This document shows, in pieces, positions 26,601 to 34,463 of a stretch of 64,000 nt of DNA (the stretch's first letter is position 1; each line of letters opens with the position of its first letter). The DNA is taken from positions 1-64,000 of the forward strand of contig JACPPD010000015.1 of the NCBI GenBank assembly GCA_016191145.1. The letters are read 5' to 3'. Position numbers and translations under genes: made by a program. Under the pieces are notes generated by a model that ran no database searches, was not told where the DNA came from, and was given only the letters and a program-made list of their open reading frames with translations. The DNA is from Ignavibacteria bacterium. GTDB taxonomy: Bacteria > Bacteroidota > Ignavibacteria > Kapaibacteriales > Kapaibacteriaceae.

Positions 26601-28135
26601 GCCCACTTGCTTTTCAAATCATGGGATACCTGTGCAGCCTCCTTAGTGACCTGTGCTGAAGATTTTTCGACAAAGTCATTGACGGTCATCGTCACCACGG
26701 CGAGGTTGATCAGAATGCGTCGTTCTGCTGTCTTGTTGAAGTCATCGGCATAAATTGTCACCGATGACCACCTACCATGCTTGCTCAGCCATCCCTGGAA
26801 TGCAGTGTCGCCTTGCGACGTGCCGTTGACATACGAGTCTGGTATGATGGCGATGACAATACCCTGCGGCTTAACCATCATTACGGCGCGGCGAACATGT
26901 TCCTGACCGATACCTTTGGCATACGGTGGATTCATGACGACAGCGTCGTAGGCATGTTCGACAGAGCTGTCAAGCTGAGCGCGTCCGCGAGCGTCAAATG
27001 AGCTGACGCCATAGTTCAGGTAATCCCGTGCTACGACGTTAAACCCTTTGAGCATCAGATATTCGGCGCGCACCGGCGAGAGCTCGATGACGTCGAGGCG
27101 TGCCCCAGCAATCGTCTCGACGATTGTCGTTGCCAGCATACCGGATCCAGCTGAGGGTTCTAAGATACGCGCCTGTGGCGTCGTCGCTGCCAAGGCGTGC
27201 AGCCTAGGCGTGATGTGTTCTTTGATGATATGCTCTGGCGTCGGATAGAACTGCTCGGACTGAGCCTCTTCTGTAAAGATCTCCTGAAGCAGAACGCGCA
27301 ACCGTGATGCCGTCTGTTCTGCCGTCAACGTCCGGCCATTCTCAGCAATCGTTTTCTGTTGCAGATCGGTAATTGCCTGTTTGTCTGAAGCCTCGGGAGT
27401 GCCGTTTTTCATTCGTGTGGCCATTTTTGACCACGCAAGCTGTTCATCACGCAAAGCCCTACGTTGGCTGTCGATTGTCTCGTCGTAACTCTTACGCGTC
27501 CCCGTCCAACCTTCCGGAAGCGTCTGTAGGTGTTCAATCTTGAGGTTCAGCTCATCTGAGCGTGCCATAGCCTGTGCGAAGAGCTGTTCGAAGATCCATG
27601 GCAACACTGCCTGGTCATAGTCGAGCCTCAGGCCACCATCGCGTATCAGTGCTGAAGCGGGTATCGTCTCTGGGCTGGCTTCGGCCTGTTGTCTCTCGGC
27701 TGGCGCCGTGGCTTGTTGCATGCACTTGCTGAAGGCTTCTTCCCTGCCTTTGACGTAGTCGAAGCCAAGAACCTCCGAGATTGGTGCCAGCGACTCGTCC
27801 ATTATTTGCGCTGCCTGTGAGGGTAGCACCCCTGAACAGACTGCTGAAGCCACCAGCTCGATAATTGAGACCACCTTTACCACAATACGTTGTGTGCGGC
27901 TCATATCTTCAAGCGTCGCTGCCAGAGGGTCGTCAAGGCCACGCTGAATGTCGCCGAGGCCACGCGTGAACTCCCCTCGCTGCCTGTGTTGCAGCTGCTG
28001 GCCGGTCTGCATGGCAAAGGTACGTGCCTCATGAGCCAATGGCGTATCCGGAACGGTCGCAGCTAGGTGCAGCAAAGTGTCGAGGCGCCGCTGTAGCTGT
28101 GTAATTTCAGCAAAATGATCGCGTGTGTAATTCAT
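23642..28135 (-). CDS. Adenine-N6 DNA methyltransferase / SF2 helicase fusion
   Basis: 1497 residues. After a helical N-terminus, an N6-adenine MTase spans about 290-480 (SAM motif I LEPSAGSGM 325-333, catalytic NPPY 402-405). An SNF2/strawberry-notch-like helicase follows: Walker A GTGVGKT (585-591), DEAH (797-800), TATPTD (about 835-840), motif V SGGTGINL and arginine-finger motif QAIGRVVRA (1107-1115). The C-terminal 350 residues contain beta-rich modules. Related fusions occur in phages and plasmids (for example P1 DarB, which protects DNA from type I restriction). Anti-restriction or replication use is inferred. Confidence 0.85.
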   Translation of the reverse strand: MNYTRDHFAEITQLQRRLDTLLHLAATVPDTPLAHEARTFAMQTGQQLQHRQRGEFTRGLGDIQRGLDDPLAATLEDMSRTQRIVVKVVSIIELVASAVCSGVLPSQAAQIMDESLAPISEVLGFDYVKGREEAFSKCMQQATAPAERQQAEASPETIPASALIRDGGLRLDYDQAVLPWIFEQLFAQAMARSDELNLKIEHLQTLPEGWTGTRKSYDETIDSQRRALRDEQLAWSKMATRMKNGTPEASDKQAITDLQQKTIAENGRTLTAEQTASRLRVLLQEIFTEEAQSEQFYPTPEHIIKEHITPRLHALAATTPQARILEPSAGSGMLATTIVETIAGARLDVIELSPVRAEYLMLKGFNVVARDYLNYGVSSFDARGRAQLDSSVEHAYDAVVMNPPYAKGIGQEHVRRAVMMVKPQGIVIAIIPDSYVNGTSQGDTAFQGWLSKHGRWSSVTIYADDFNKTAERRILINLAVVTMTVNDFVEKSSAQVTKEAAQVSHDLKSKWAERVDIPQAGTAIDHDFRPPQTITARRLATKPATIDIVDPSLRKHEFIKPEIFEGVNKAVEGLDKNGGFLLADGTGVGKTLQQLIVARHYWLQEHKPVLIFTVSDRVIQGSFFGDAQKLGWKTPDRIDTASGKDLPKKPRNYKGLYDDVSTPSVYLAQQDKPLRNGINIATYNTLSNWTGLESTQSTLDLADGLYREQLRIYKSHINALREELDQKYPKVNGKRTKPRGTEGISAEFERRRKALWDEDIDEHPAAAQLQQAREAHDMAIAKAMAAFAKDAPVIIFDEAHSIKNAGDGLDADSQSNRARLALTLVNNAKRVMYTTATPTDRPQDVLYLKKLGFWRDDAEYRMGMRAIGYEWQAPKKNTKGDLVQPGRWKMNGKMDPFEFKRANAEMQRIFYLATEEGAMLRRELELTNLTVTMHKFNAPESALALMEKIVDHYTDYVNGRQVTDWMAAYSVMLQELESYKIEKALELIDAAVKRGRQVVVFVATTYTGDDTRMATGSAKSGATETLARILSQRYGDDKVGVLIGTENDYENYRRLENVDNFQKGKLRVLIGTITSGGTGINLDDTTGKNPREMVIVTAPLSFINVMQAIGRVVRAKTASRSYAHFIFSENTDVDRWLSRILATKFATLAATVEGESSRLDPAQMASAEEGDEASATSLIVPTARVAEAETKRRHPLLVKTNRRWEGWTMPNNVPLYVEVSGTPKNTLLSVGGRSRDDLTTFLTTHKDLIEELSLKPNPVESYRRYNGSYLGALYSDRSSERFTTTLEQLLNVIDARVKSIASVGKPFDIGDRVTTLEAIDFANVAIATLGTITNVRPPMIEGDSYRYDLKTDDGREVKSILGYVLSKPAEARPSPVAVKVGDQWYYKYGTSGRERFLSVTVSGVTPNEIAIERRMWLKTPSYELNHHPDEDRAKVEHDTIDVLEFDELKKYAFQRRDTYGYRERWELLSQKPYGARHEMPAVADDAQMHDDMMPVLS

Positions 28136-28160
28136 GGGTCTTCCGTCTGTCTAGTCTCGC

Positions 28161-29263
28161 CTATGCCACTTTCTTTTCATCTACCAGTGTCTTCAATTCC
28201 GTCATGAACCCATCGATCTTAGCTTCAATTACGTCGAGGGTCTTCGCGTCTACTTCTTCTGCGTGTGGTGCCGCTGCCGTTATCGCAGTAGCTTTTCCAG
28301 GCCTGGCCTTCGTCTCCCGTGATGTTGAGACATCCGGTCGTGACTCAGGAGTACCCTTTTCTTAGCAGGTGTGGCCTTGGCTGGTGCCTTCATCTTGACG
28401 GTGGCTTTCGGTGACGGTTTTGTTATCGCCACAGGTGTAGCTCGTTTCATGGCAATGTGTTGTACTTTTTTCTCCGGTGTGCTGCGCCGCCTGCTGAGTT
28501 CAGCGCGGATTTCTGTTGAAGAGTGCGCAAGCACATATTCCCACGTGAGGCCGTGCATCTTCTTAAACGTCTTCGAAAGTGTCTTCGGTCCATGGCCGAT
28601 GGGTTTTAATCGTGCTAGGTCGTTGGTGAAGACCGCGCCGCGCTCTGAAGGTGTGCAAGCCATGACGTAGCGCTTTACGATGTATCCGGCATCGTTGTGA
28701 GAGCAGTACACACGCCAGCGCTGCGTCAGCACGACGTCGAGGTCTGAGAGCTTCCTGTTGAGATCTTCGATGCGCTTGAGGTGTTCACTTGTAAACGACC
28801 TGGCGTCAGACAGCTGAGGCTTGCCGTCGTCATCGTCATCGTTAGGCTCAAGAACCTCATCGTTCAACGTGACGCCAGCCATGCTCGCCAGGCGCGACCC
28901 TGATGTGGCATGTCTTCCTGTTGACGCCAGCAGTCCCCCTGTAAACGACGCCAGCTCGTGCGTCGTTGCCGATGCCGGATGGTTTTTTTTAAGGCGCCAC
29001 GTTCGTGCCACCACCGAGGCGCGCTTGCTACGGCGTAGTGCTCTCTTGTTTTTTTTCTGTACCCGTGGCGTGGAGCCTCCACCTGCTGGCTTGGAAGGTG
29101 CTCTTCGTCGCCGCACGGCGACGACAGGCGTCGTATGCTTTTTACGTTTTACGGGGTTACACTCGTTAGCTTTTGAGCTCCGACGAGGCTTACGACGCGA
29201 ACCTTTCGGTGCCTTGTCACGGGTCACAGTAATCGTTACATCGTCTCGTAGTGAAGATAACAT
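28161..29263 (-). CDS. Lys/Arg-rich basic protein, apparent frameshift near the C-terminus
   Basis: As read, the frame stops at 28280. If one base is added to the AAAA run at about 28357-28361, the frame continues for 60 more residues and ends at 28161 with a natural-looking amphipathic helix (AKIDGFMTELKTLVDEKKVA). The total is then about 367 residues. The first 85 residues are extremely basic (RRKPRRSSK, VRRRRAPSKP, KKNKRALRRSKR), then an acidic linker and a folded middle. The C-terminal linker is rich in Lys, Ala and Pro (KATVKMKAPAKATPAKK). A DNA-condensing core protein is plausible. Confidence 0.6.
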
Positions 29264-29294
29264 AGGTGTGCATTCTCCCGATAGAAGTGTGTGG

Positions 29295-29462
29295 TCAACA
29301 AAAAACAGTGTGCGCGCATCTTTGCCGGACCTTCAGCGTTGTGCTCATAACACCGAACGGCGTCGGGGCAGTGCGTGTGACCGTGTTGTAGGAGCACGCA
29401 ACGGTGTTTTTGTGGCCTCGGCCGACGATGCGCGCACGATGTGTTTTCATTGGCGATGTCAT
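29295..29462 (-). CDS. Possible small ORF, 55 residues
   Basis: Fills the gap between the basic protein and the next gene. ATG at 29462 or 29450; the product begins MTSPMKTHRARIVGRGHKNT. No ribosome site or family match, but the direction and fit in the operon argue for it. Otherwise I see nothing in this gap. Confidence 0.25.
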   Translation of the reverse strand: MTSPMKTHRARIVGRGHKNTVACSYNTVTRTAPTPFGVMSTTLKVRQRCAHTVFC

Positions 29463-29485
29463 TGTTTCAAATTGATAGCTGCTTT

Positions 29486-29998
29486 CTATTCTACAGTGAG
29501 GTCCGAACCGTCATACCACAGGCGTTTGCTGCGTCGGAAGTCAGCAACGAGAGCTCTGAAATCACCTGGCTTCATGTTGTGAAAGTATTCCCCACTCTGA
29601 TACAGGTGTTCGAGATTTCTCACCACAGCGGCTATGGCTGCCTTTTGATTCGGAAAATACGCTGTCGACTCTATCGTGCCGGTGCCCTTCGTCCGCGGCG
29701 CCAGCGAGAGCTTGTTAAATGACGTCCACGTGTTCATCGTTGGTGTGGTCACCACGACGCGTGCTTTCGTGTTTTTGCGTCCACGTTTGCCTCTCGGCTT
29801 ATGATCGTTCAGCGTTGAAGCTTTGGAACTATCGGCATCGGAGGGTGCCTTAGTCATAATCCACACTAAGCCAAGAGCGGCACCGGCCGTCAGAACGATG
29901 CCAGCGATAAGCAGCGGTATCGGGGTGGCTATAGATCCCGTCGTGACGGTGTCATCACCGACGGCGGAGGCAGCAGCAGGTAGGCAGTTGGGACACAT
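29486..29998 (-). CDS. Single-span membrane protein
   Basis: 170 residues. A short N-terminus with CPNC is followed by one transmembrane helix (IPLLIAGIVLTAGAALGLVWIM, about 28-49) and a basic stretch (KPRGKRGRKNTKAR). The soluble C-terminal domain is about 75 residues and ends YDGSDLTVE. The C-terminal domain (FPNQKAAIAAVVRNLEHLYQSGEY) is compact and alpha/beta. One of many such proteins in this operon, consistent with virion-membrane proteins. No family recognised. Confidence 0.6.
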   Translation of the reverse strand: MCPNCLPAAASAVGDDTVTTGSIATPIPLLIAGIVLTAGAALGLVWIMTKAPSDADSSKASTLNDHKPRGKRGRKNTKARVVVTTPTMNTWTSFNKLSLAPRTKGTGTIESTAYFPNQKAAIAAVVRNLEHLYQSGEYFHNMKPGDFRALVADFRRSKRLWYDGSDLTVE

Positions 29999-30040
29999 AT
30001 CAGCTCTCGTATTTTTCTGTGCGTGTGATAGAAATTGGTG

Positions 30041-30685
30041 TTATAGATCAAGTTGAAGACCTAGACGGTAGATGGGGTTGAAGTCAGTGGTACGCACACG
30101 GGCGTCAGCAACGACGCTCATGTCGCCATTGAGGTAGAGGCGGATGCCGCCACTGAACTCTGCTGACCAGCCGTCAGCCTGGCGTGTGGCTCCGGAGAAA
30201 AGATATGGCACGAAGTGTAGGCCAACGACTTTGCCACCCTGAGATGCCGTAGGCGTTTTCTCGGTGACGTCTTGGGCATAGCGCAGGTCTATGGTGCGCA
30301 TGGTCTCATTGCATTCGATAACGATAGAATCAATACCGTGTATCGTACGAACGATGGTGTCGACACGGAAGATACGCTGGGAGCCAAGACGCCGCACTTC
30401 TCGATTGAGGCTGTCTACGGCGCGGTAGAGCGATACGATACGCATGCTGTCAGCAGCAGGGGGAATGTCGGTGACAACCGTCGGTGTCGCCGAGCGGATG
30501 ACAACAGGCGGCGCCGCAACCTGTGGCCCTTCTGCCGGTGAGCACTGCCTCAACAAGAGCGCCGTCACGATGGCCGTGACAACGACAGCGAGGGCTATTG
30601 GCGTCGCAGTCTTCACTGTTGCGCTCTCCAGTAACCACGAGGGCACTCTTCGTCGCGGTGGAAGGTCTTCTCCGGCAGCTTGCAC
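30041..30685 (-). CDS. Single-span membrane protein with C-terminal beta-rich domain
   Basis: 214 residues. The N-terminal basic segment precedes one transmembrane helix (ATPIALAVVVTAIVTALLL, about 28-46), a Pro/Ala linker, a heptad segment (MRIVSLYRAVDSLNREVRRL) and a beta-rich end (GWSAEFSGGIRLYLNGDMSVVADARV) resembling barrel-type strands. The layout partly recalls an i-spanin, but this is only a guess. It overlaps the zinc-binding gene upstream by 73 bp; a GTG at codon 14 would shorten the overlap. Confidence 0.55.
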   Translation of the reverse strand: MQAAGEDLPPRRRVPSWLLESATVKTATPIALAVVVTAIVTALLLRQCSPAEGPQVAAPPVVIRSATPTVVTDIPPAADSMRIVSLYRAVDSLNREVRRLGSQRIFRVDTIVRTIHGIDSIVIECNETMRTIDLRYAQDVTEKTPTASQGGKVVGLHFVPYLFSGATRQADGWSAEFSGGIRLYLNGDMSVVADARVRTTDFNPIYRLGLQLDL

Positions 30686-30828
30686 TTACAGATGCCACAG
30701 TATTCTATCGGCGTTACCTTACGAAAAGGACATGACCTACAGATGGCATAGCGCTGCCGTGACATCTCTGAATGACCTGTCAGGATAGCGCGCACAAGGT
30801 TGCGTGCACCGTTGGTAAGAAAGCCCAT
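30613..30828 (-). CDS. Small Cys-rich zinc-binding protein
   Basis: 71 residues. AICRSCPFRKVTPIEYCGICKCKLPEKTFHRDEECPRGYW has six Cys in the pattern of a small phage protein family (CxxCP...CGxCxCxL...CPxGxW). It probably binds zinc. Families like this are common in Bacteroidota phage genomes and have no assigned function. Confidence 0.6.
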   Translation of the reverse strand: MGFLTNGARNLVRAILTGHSEMSRQRYAICRSCPFRKVTPIEYCGICKCKLPEKTFHRDEECPRGYWRAQQ

Positions 30829-30863
30829 GACTTTGCCGTACCTACTCTCTCTCTGTGTGTGTG

Positions 30864-31130
30864 TTACTTCTTAGAAGGACTTTTCTTGCCCCCTTCGGTC
30901 TTGTCGGCAGGCTTGCGTCGTGGCTGGCCTGTAGCCACCGCGGCGTCGACGCTGGGAGCCCCTACCTTCTGCATGCGCCTGTGCGCAGCCAGGATAGCAC
31001 CTGGAATACGCGAACGCTCGGCCTCGATACGCTGTTCGTTGAACTTCGTGATTTGAATCGCAGCGCCAGACGCATCACGTACCGTCTCGATAATGGTCTG
31101 CCCGTCGTGGGTGAAATCGTGCTTATACAT
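30864..31130 (-). CDS. Small basic protein of unknown function
   Basis: 88 residues from the ATG at 31130, preferred because AGGAG lies 9 nt upstream; a longer frame back to 31229 would run into the lysozyme gene. MYKHDFTHDGQTIIETVRDASGAAIQ is a short beta segment. It is followed by a helix and a Lys-rich C-terminus (PRRKPADKTEGGKKSPSKK). Directly after the lysozyme gene. No family recognised. Confidence 0.55.
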   Translation of the reverse strand: MYKHDFTHDGQTIIETVRDASGAAIQITKFNEQRIEAERSRIPGAILAAHRRMQKVGAPSVDAAVATGQPRRKPADKTEGGKKSPSKK

Positions 31131-31141
31131 CTTGTGAACTC

Positions 31142-31738
31142 CTATGGTTGAGGTTTGCCTGTACGTTTTTTGAGTGCTATGTAGAAGAGTGAACCTACCG
31201 TGCCCAGGGCCGCACCTACCAATACCCATTTGAGCAGCTGCGATGATGAGGCCGTCACTGTCAACGCCTTTGACGGCGTGGGAGACGTTTTTTTCGGGTC
31301 CAGGCCGTCACTCACAAACATCGACTGCTCCAGCAGACGGCGCTTGACGAGACCCTTGAGTTTACGACCTGTGCGATCTGTGAGGCCTACCTCAGATATA
31401 CGCTCGGAGGCCGCTTTGTAGTCTCCGGCGTTCATCATATCGGGTATGCCTGTGTTCTTAAGACCTGTATACCCCATATTGTAAGACATCGACACCAAGG
31501 CATCGAACATACCCTGCGTCATCGGAACCTGTACCAGACGGTGTACGCATGATTCGAAATTGCTGACGTCGCCGCGAGCAAGCTCATAAGCCCGCTCGAC
31601 AGTGATAGGCGATTCCTTTACGCCACTGCCGGTATGACCGCAGCCTATGGTCGGCACACCCGACGTGTCGGCATACACTTCGGTCTGAAGCGACTCCCAC
31701 TGGCATAGCAGTAGGATAAAGTCTTGAGAGACGGTCAT
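31142..31738 (-). CDS. GH24 lysozyme with C-terminal membrane anchor
   Basis: 198 residues. Catalytic triad spacing matches T4 lysozyme: Glu15 (WESLQTEVYAD), Asp24 and Thr30 (PTIGCGHTG), then NMGYTGL and GLVKRRLLE. It cleaves the MurNAc-GlcNAc bond of peptidoglycan. A transmembrane helix (LLKWVLVGAALGTVGSLFYIAL, about 169-190) and a basic tail follow a Ser/Thr-rich linker. Soluble endolysins lack such a C-terminal anchor, so a virion-membrane muralytic enzyme used at entry is as likely as a lysis enzyme. ATGA overlap with the next upstream gene. Confidence 0.88.
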   Translation of the reverse strand: MTVSQDFILLLCQWESLQTEVYADTSGVPTIGCGHTGSGVKESPITVERAYELARGDVSNFESCVHRLVQVPMTQGMFDALVSMSYNMGYTGLKNTGIPDMMNAGDYKAASERISEVGLTDRTGRKLKGLVKRRLLEQSMFVSDGLDPKKTSPTPSKALTVTASSSQLLKWVLVGAALGTVGSLFYIALKKRTGKPQP

Positions 31739-32076
31739 TTTCTGCGTTTCTGTCCTTTACGTTTCGCCGTACGCTTTCCCTTGAAAAAAGGTAGCTTCTT
31801 TTCCTTGATGAGGAACATGATGCCCCCCACCGTTCCTGCCACGCCGGCCACGAACAGCGCCGATGATAGGATGACGCCAGGAAGGCCCAGTTCTCCCACA
31901 GCAGACGTGAGGTCACCCATCTGTGGCGTCGTTCTGGCTGGCGTTGTGGTAACGACGCCTGAAGCAGGTCCCGACATGACACGTTCTACATAATCCTGGC
32001 AGTCCTGGCAGCGCCCTGTCTTCTCGTTAAAGCACCGGTATTTACCACACGGGTTTTTCTTACCATATAATCCCAT
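31735..32076 (-). CDS. Small Cys-motif membrane protein
   Basis: 113 residues. NPCGKYRCFNEKTGRCQDCQDYVER (four Cys, about 9-30) precedes one glycine-rich transmembrane helix (GVILSSALFVAGVAGTVGGIMFLI, about 66-90) and a strongly basic tail (KGKRTAKRKGQKRRK). Starts upstream of the lysozyme gene and overlaps it by 4 nt. The design (soluble head, one span, basic end) repeats across this operon. Confidence 0.6.
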   Translation of the reverse strand: MGLYGKKNPCGKYRCFNEKTGRCQDCQDYVERVMSGPASGVVTTTPARTTPQMGDLTSAVGELGLPGVILSSALFVAGVAGTVGGIMFLIKEKKLPFFKGKRTAKRKGQKRRK

Positions 32077-32109
32077 TTTGTTGTCTTTCTGGAGTGTTGT
32101 TGTTCGTTG

Positions 32110-32601
32110 TCACTGGGCGCGTAGATATCGACGGCGCTTCCACCATGTATACACTAGGCCACCACCCATCATTGCTAGCAGCGTCCACTGTATCCATGAC
32201 GTGCCAGCTTGAAGTGTGTCGCAGTTTTTTCTGGCCGCGCCACACCAGTTTTGTTCGACATGGACGTGACCTGTATGTGGGTTTTCGCCTGTGTAGTCAT
32301 GCCATCCATCCTTCGGATCCCAGATACGTCGCCAGAAGATGATACGCTGTATCTGGTATTTTTCAGTCCTGTTGAGAAGCCACTCGACTACGGCGTCACC
32401 TAAGGGGCGTGATGTCACCATGATGTCGACGGCACGTCCCTCGGAATGAATCGAAAGAGAATCGCCTCCGACGACGTCGCGGCAGTTGTAGATGCCGCCA
32501 TTGCGGGCATCGGGAAAAGCGCCGAGGATGTCCTCCTTGAAGGCGACAGTCCCCGGCTGCGCTTTTCCTGTACACGATACCGCTGGGTCGATGCGAATCA
32601 T
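32110..32601 (-). CDS. M15-like murein peptidase with C-terminal membrane anchor
   Basis: 163 residues. SIHSEGRAVDI supplies His52 and Asp59 and GHVHVEQ supplies His112/His114: the SxHxxGxAxD...HxH zinc site of D-Ala-D-Ala carboxypeptidase/M15 peptidases. It would cut peptide cross-links in murein. The last 30 residues are a transmembrane helix (WIQWTLLAMMGGGLVYTWW) and basic tail. Second membrane-anchored wall hydrolase in the operon. Confidence 0.8.
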   Translation of the reverse strand: MIRIDPAVSCTGKAQPGTVAFKEDILGAFPDARNGGIYNCRDVVGGDSLSIHSEGRAVDIMVTSRPLGDAVVEWLLNRTEKYQIQRIIFWRRIWDPKDGWHDYTGENPHTGHVHVEQNWCGAARKNCDTLQAGTSWIQWTLLAMMGGGLVYTWWKRRRYLRAQ

Positions 32602-32633
32602 AAAATGGCTGTACCCTATAAAGGCGTGGCCCC

Positions 32634-32999
32634 TTAGGCCACGACGAAGGTTCCGATGACGTTATAGGTCTTCCAGATCGTCGACGGCCCGCCGACGACA
32701 CACTCGAATTCGACGACGTCGAGTGCTGTGCCGGCAGTCAAAGAGCCAGCGACACCTGCCGTCGTGTTACCGGCGATATGCCTGATCTGCTGACCCGCAG
32801 CTTGGGTGATGGTGTAGACACCGGCTCCCATGCCGAGGATCGTCATAAGATCACCGACTTGTGCCGACGCTGGCAGTGCCAGGTTAGCAACACCACCGGT
32901 GTAGTGATGTGAACGGTTAACTTCCAGAGTTGCCGCACCGGTAACGACCTTGGGCCTCTTCTGGTTCAATCTTTTTACGAAGCCGCTAGAAATACCCAT
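32634..32999 (-). CDS. Small beta-rich protein, possible minor structural protein
   Basis: 121 residues, with a basic N-terminal arm (KRLNQKRPKVV) and then a Gly/Ala/Thr-rich beta sandwich-like sequence (GVANLALPASAQVGDLMTILGMGAGVYTITQAAGQQIRHI...TIWKTYNVIGTFVV). No enzyme motif. This pattern is typical of phage head-decoration or spike-base domains; assignment is by look and place only. Confidence 0.5.
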   Translation of the reverse strand: MGISSGFVKRLNQKRPKVVTGAATLEVNRSHHYTGGVANLALPASAQVGDLMTILGMGAGVYTITQAAGQQIRHIAGNTTAGVAGSLTAGTALDVVEFECVVGGPSTIWKTYNVIGTFVVA

Positions 33000-33108
33000 A
33001 TCAGGGTTCCTTTATGAAAAGTGAAAAGAGTAGAGGCATTTTTACAGCCGCCTCTTGTGTGATAGTGCTGAGTACTGTTGTTGCCATTAAGGCTATGACG
33101 AAGTGCGG

Positions 33109-33759
33109 TCATGGAAGCTCCCATAGTCGCGTAAGCCGAATCGTCGATCCTGCTTTCGCCAGCCAGAATTCATTGACAGATGGTGGAATATTCGCCGAGA
33201 GCTTGAGGAACAACGCGACTTCCGTGCCGCCAACGAGGTATAAGTCCAGTGTTTGGACCATGGCGGCAATGGAACCCCACCAATTAGCGGGGATCGTTTG
33301 CAGGTCGATAAATGTTAGGTCGTTCGAAGAGTTGTATACTGGCACTACCCCATTAGGATAGACTTTGACCCCACCGGAGGCCACAGCGCCTCTGCGTAGC
33401 GTTGCCACCGTCGTGTGTGCAGGCCTCGTCGTCAATGTCATATAGGCAGCAGGAGGACTTGCGAACAGTTGACCGATGTCGGTATACTCTCCGTAGAAAA
33501 AAAGTTCCAAACGATATACCGCATCGCCGGCAGGCGTCATGACAGACATGGCTTTACCGCCGGCAAAGGTGATGGTATAGTCGTTTGCCAGGACTCCGTC
33601 GGTGACAGCTGAGCCTCCCTGTGTCTGGTTCGTCCATTTGGATATCGCTGCGTCGTAGGTAGGGACATCCCCCTGTTGGGGGTTGGTGATCACGACGTCA
33701 TTCAACCGCTCAAAGCGCGTCTTACCAAAGGCAACCGGTGGTGAGCGACGTTCACTCAT
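33109..33759 (-). CDS. Putative minor structural/spike protein
   Basis: 216 residues. The N-terminus FERLNDVVITNPQQGDVPTYDAAISKWTN matches the short triple-beta repeat often found at the head of phage fibre and tail-spike proteins (VxITxPxxGDxLxYDxxxxxWxN). A beta-rich receptor-binding-like domain follows. A role as the vertex spike is therefore attractive. The start overlaps the CHAP-like gene stop by one base. Confidence 0.65.
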   Translation of the reverse strand: MSERRSPPVAFGKTRFERLNDVVITNPQQGDVPTYDAAISKWTNQTQGGSAVTDGVLANDYTITFAGGKAMSVMTPAGDAVYRLELFFYGEYTDIGQLFASPPAAYMTLTTRPAHTTVATLRRGAVASGGVKVYPNGVVPVYNSSNDLTFIDLQTIPANWWGSIAAMVQTLDLYLVGGTEVALFLKLSANIPPSVNEFWLAKAGSTIRLTRLWELP

Positions 33760-34463
33760 TACGTTATCCCCATGCTGCGTGAGATGACACCTCGAAAGAA
33801 CATGCGCACGAGAGGGTGGCGCCAGTTGCGGAGCTTGAGGGCTACGCCACCGCCGTCACGCTGTGAACCTTGTCGATCCACAGAGACGTTGAAGGCCACA
33901 GTCTGTATCCAGCCGTAGTTGCGGTCTTGAGCATCCCATATACGCTCGGCGTGACCGAGGTATTGCTCACCGAGCTTCCAGATGATGATGTCACCGCGGC
34001 GAGGACTACCCAGGGGCTCCTGCGTGCCTGTGCGCAGGGCACGATCAAAGCATGCCTGTGTCGAGGCAGTGCGCAGGATGGGGATATCTCGGCTTGTCAG
34101 CGCAAGACCTGAAACCGTCTCAAGAAAACTGTAATAGTGACCGGCAAGGCAGTAGGGGAACCCTTCGCCAAGGCCGACAGAACGTAGATACTGACCGACG
34201 CGGACACCGTCGTTACGTCCCGTCGCCTCGCGTGTTCCTACCTCACGATAGGCGCGCAGCAGCGAGCGCTCCCAGAGTGCGGAGTCGCAGGCTACACTGA
34301 CACGGATGGGAATAGACCCCTTTGCTGTAGCCGTCATGAAGATGAGCAGTGCCGTGGCCACCATATAGAGAACCACCAACGTCAATGCCACACGGCGCGC
34401 GAGCTTCATGTGGCGTCCATGCGTCAGCGCAGCAGCTTGAGAAGAAGAAAGCTCACGTTTCAC
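33759..34463 (-). CDS. CHAP-like amidase/peptidase with N-terminal membrane anchor
   Basis: 234 residues. One transmembrane helix (LARRVALTLVVLYMVATALLIFM, about 21-43), then a papain-fold CHAP-like domain: Cys105 (GFPYCLAGHYYSF), RRGDIIIWK, His171 (LGHAERIWD) and Asn192 (AFNVS), the Cys-His-Asn order of CHAP and NlpC-type murein hydrolases. The C-terminus is Arg-rich. Third membrane-tethered wall hydrolase of the operon. ATGA overlap with the next upstream gene. Confidence 0.75.
   Translation of the reverse strand: MKRELSSSQAAALTHGRHMKLARRVALTLVVLYMVATALLIFMTATAKGSIPIRVSVACDSALWERSLLRAYREVGTREATGRNDGVRVGQYLRSVGLGEGFPYCLAGHYYSFLETVSGLALTSRDIPILRTASTQACFDRALRTGTQEPLGSPRRGDIIIWKLGEQYLGHAERIWDAQDRNYGWIQTVAFNVSVDRQGSQRDGGGVALKLRNWRHPLVRMFFRGVISRSMGIT

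Noticed and set aside
23642..28135. Part of a host defence system (DISARM/BREX type)
   Set aside because: MTase and helicase are fused in one chain and embedded in a phage-like operon. No other defence genes accompany them.
28357..28361. Proven programmed -1 frameshift
   Set aside because: The run is not a canonical slippery heptamer and a one-base sequence error explains it equally well; kept only as an open possibility.
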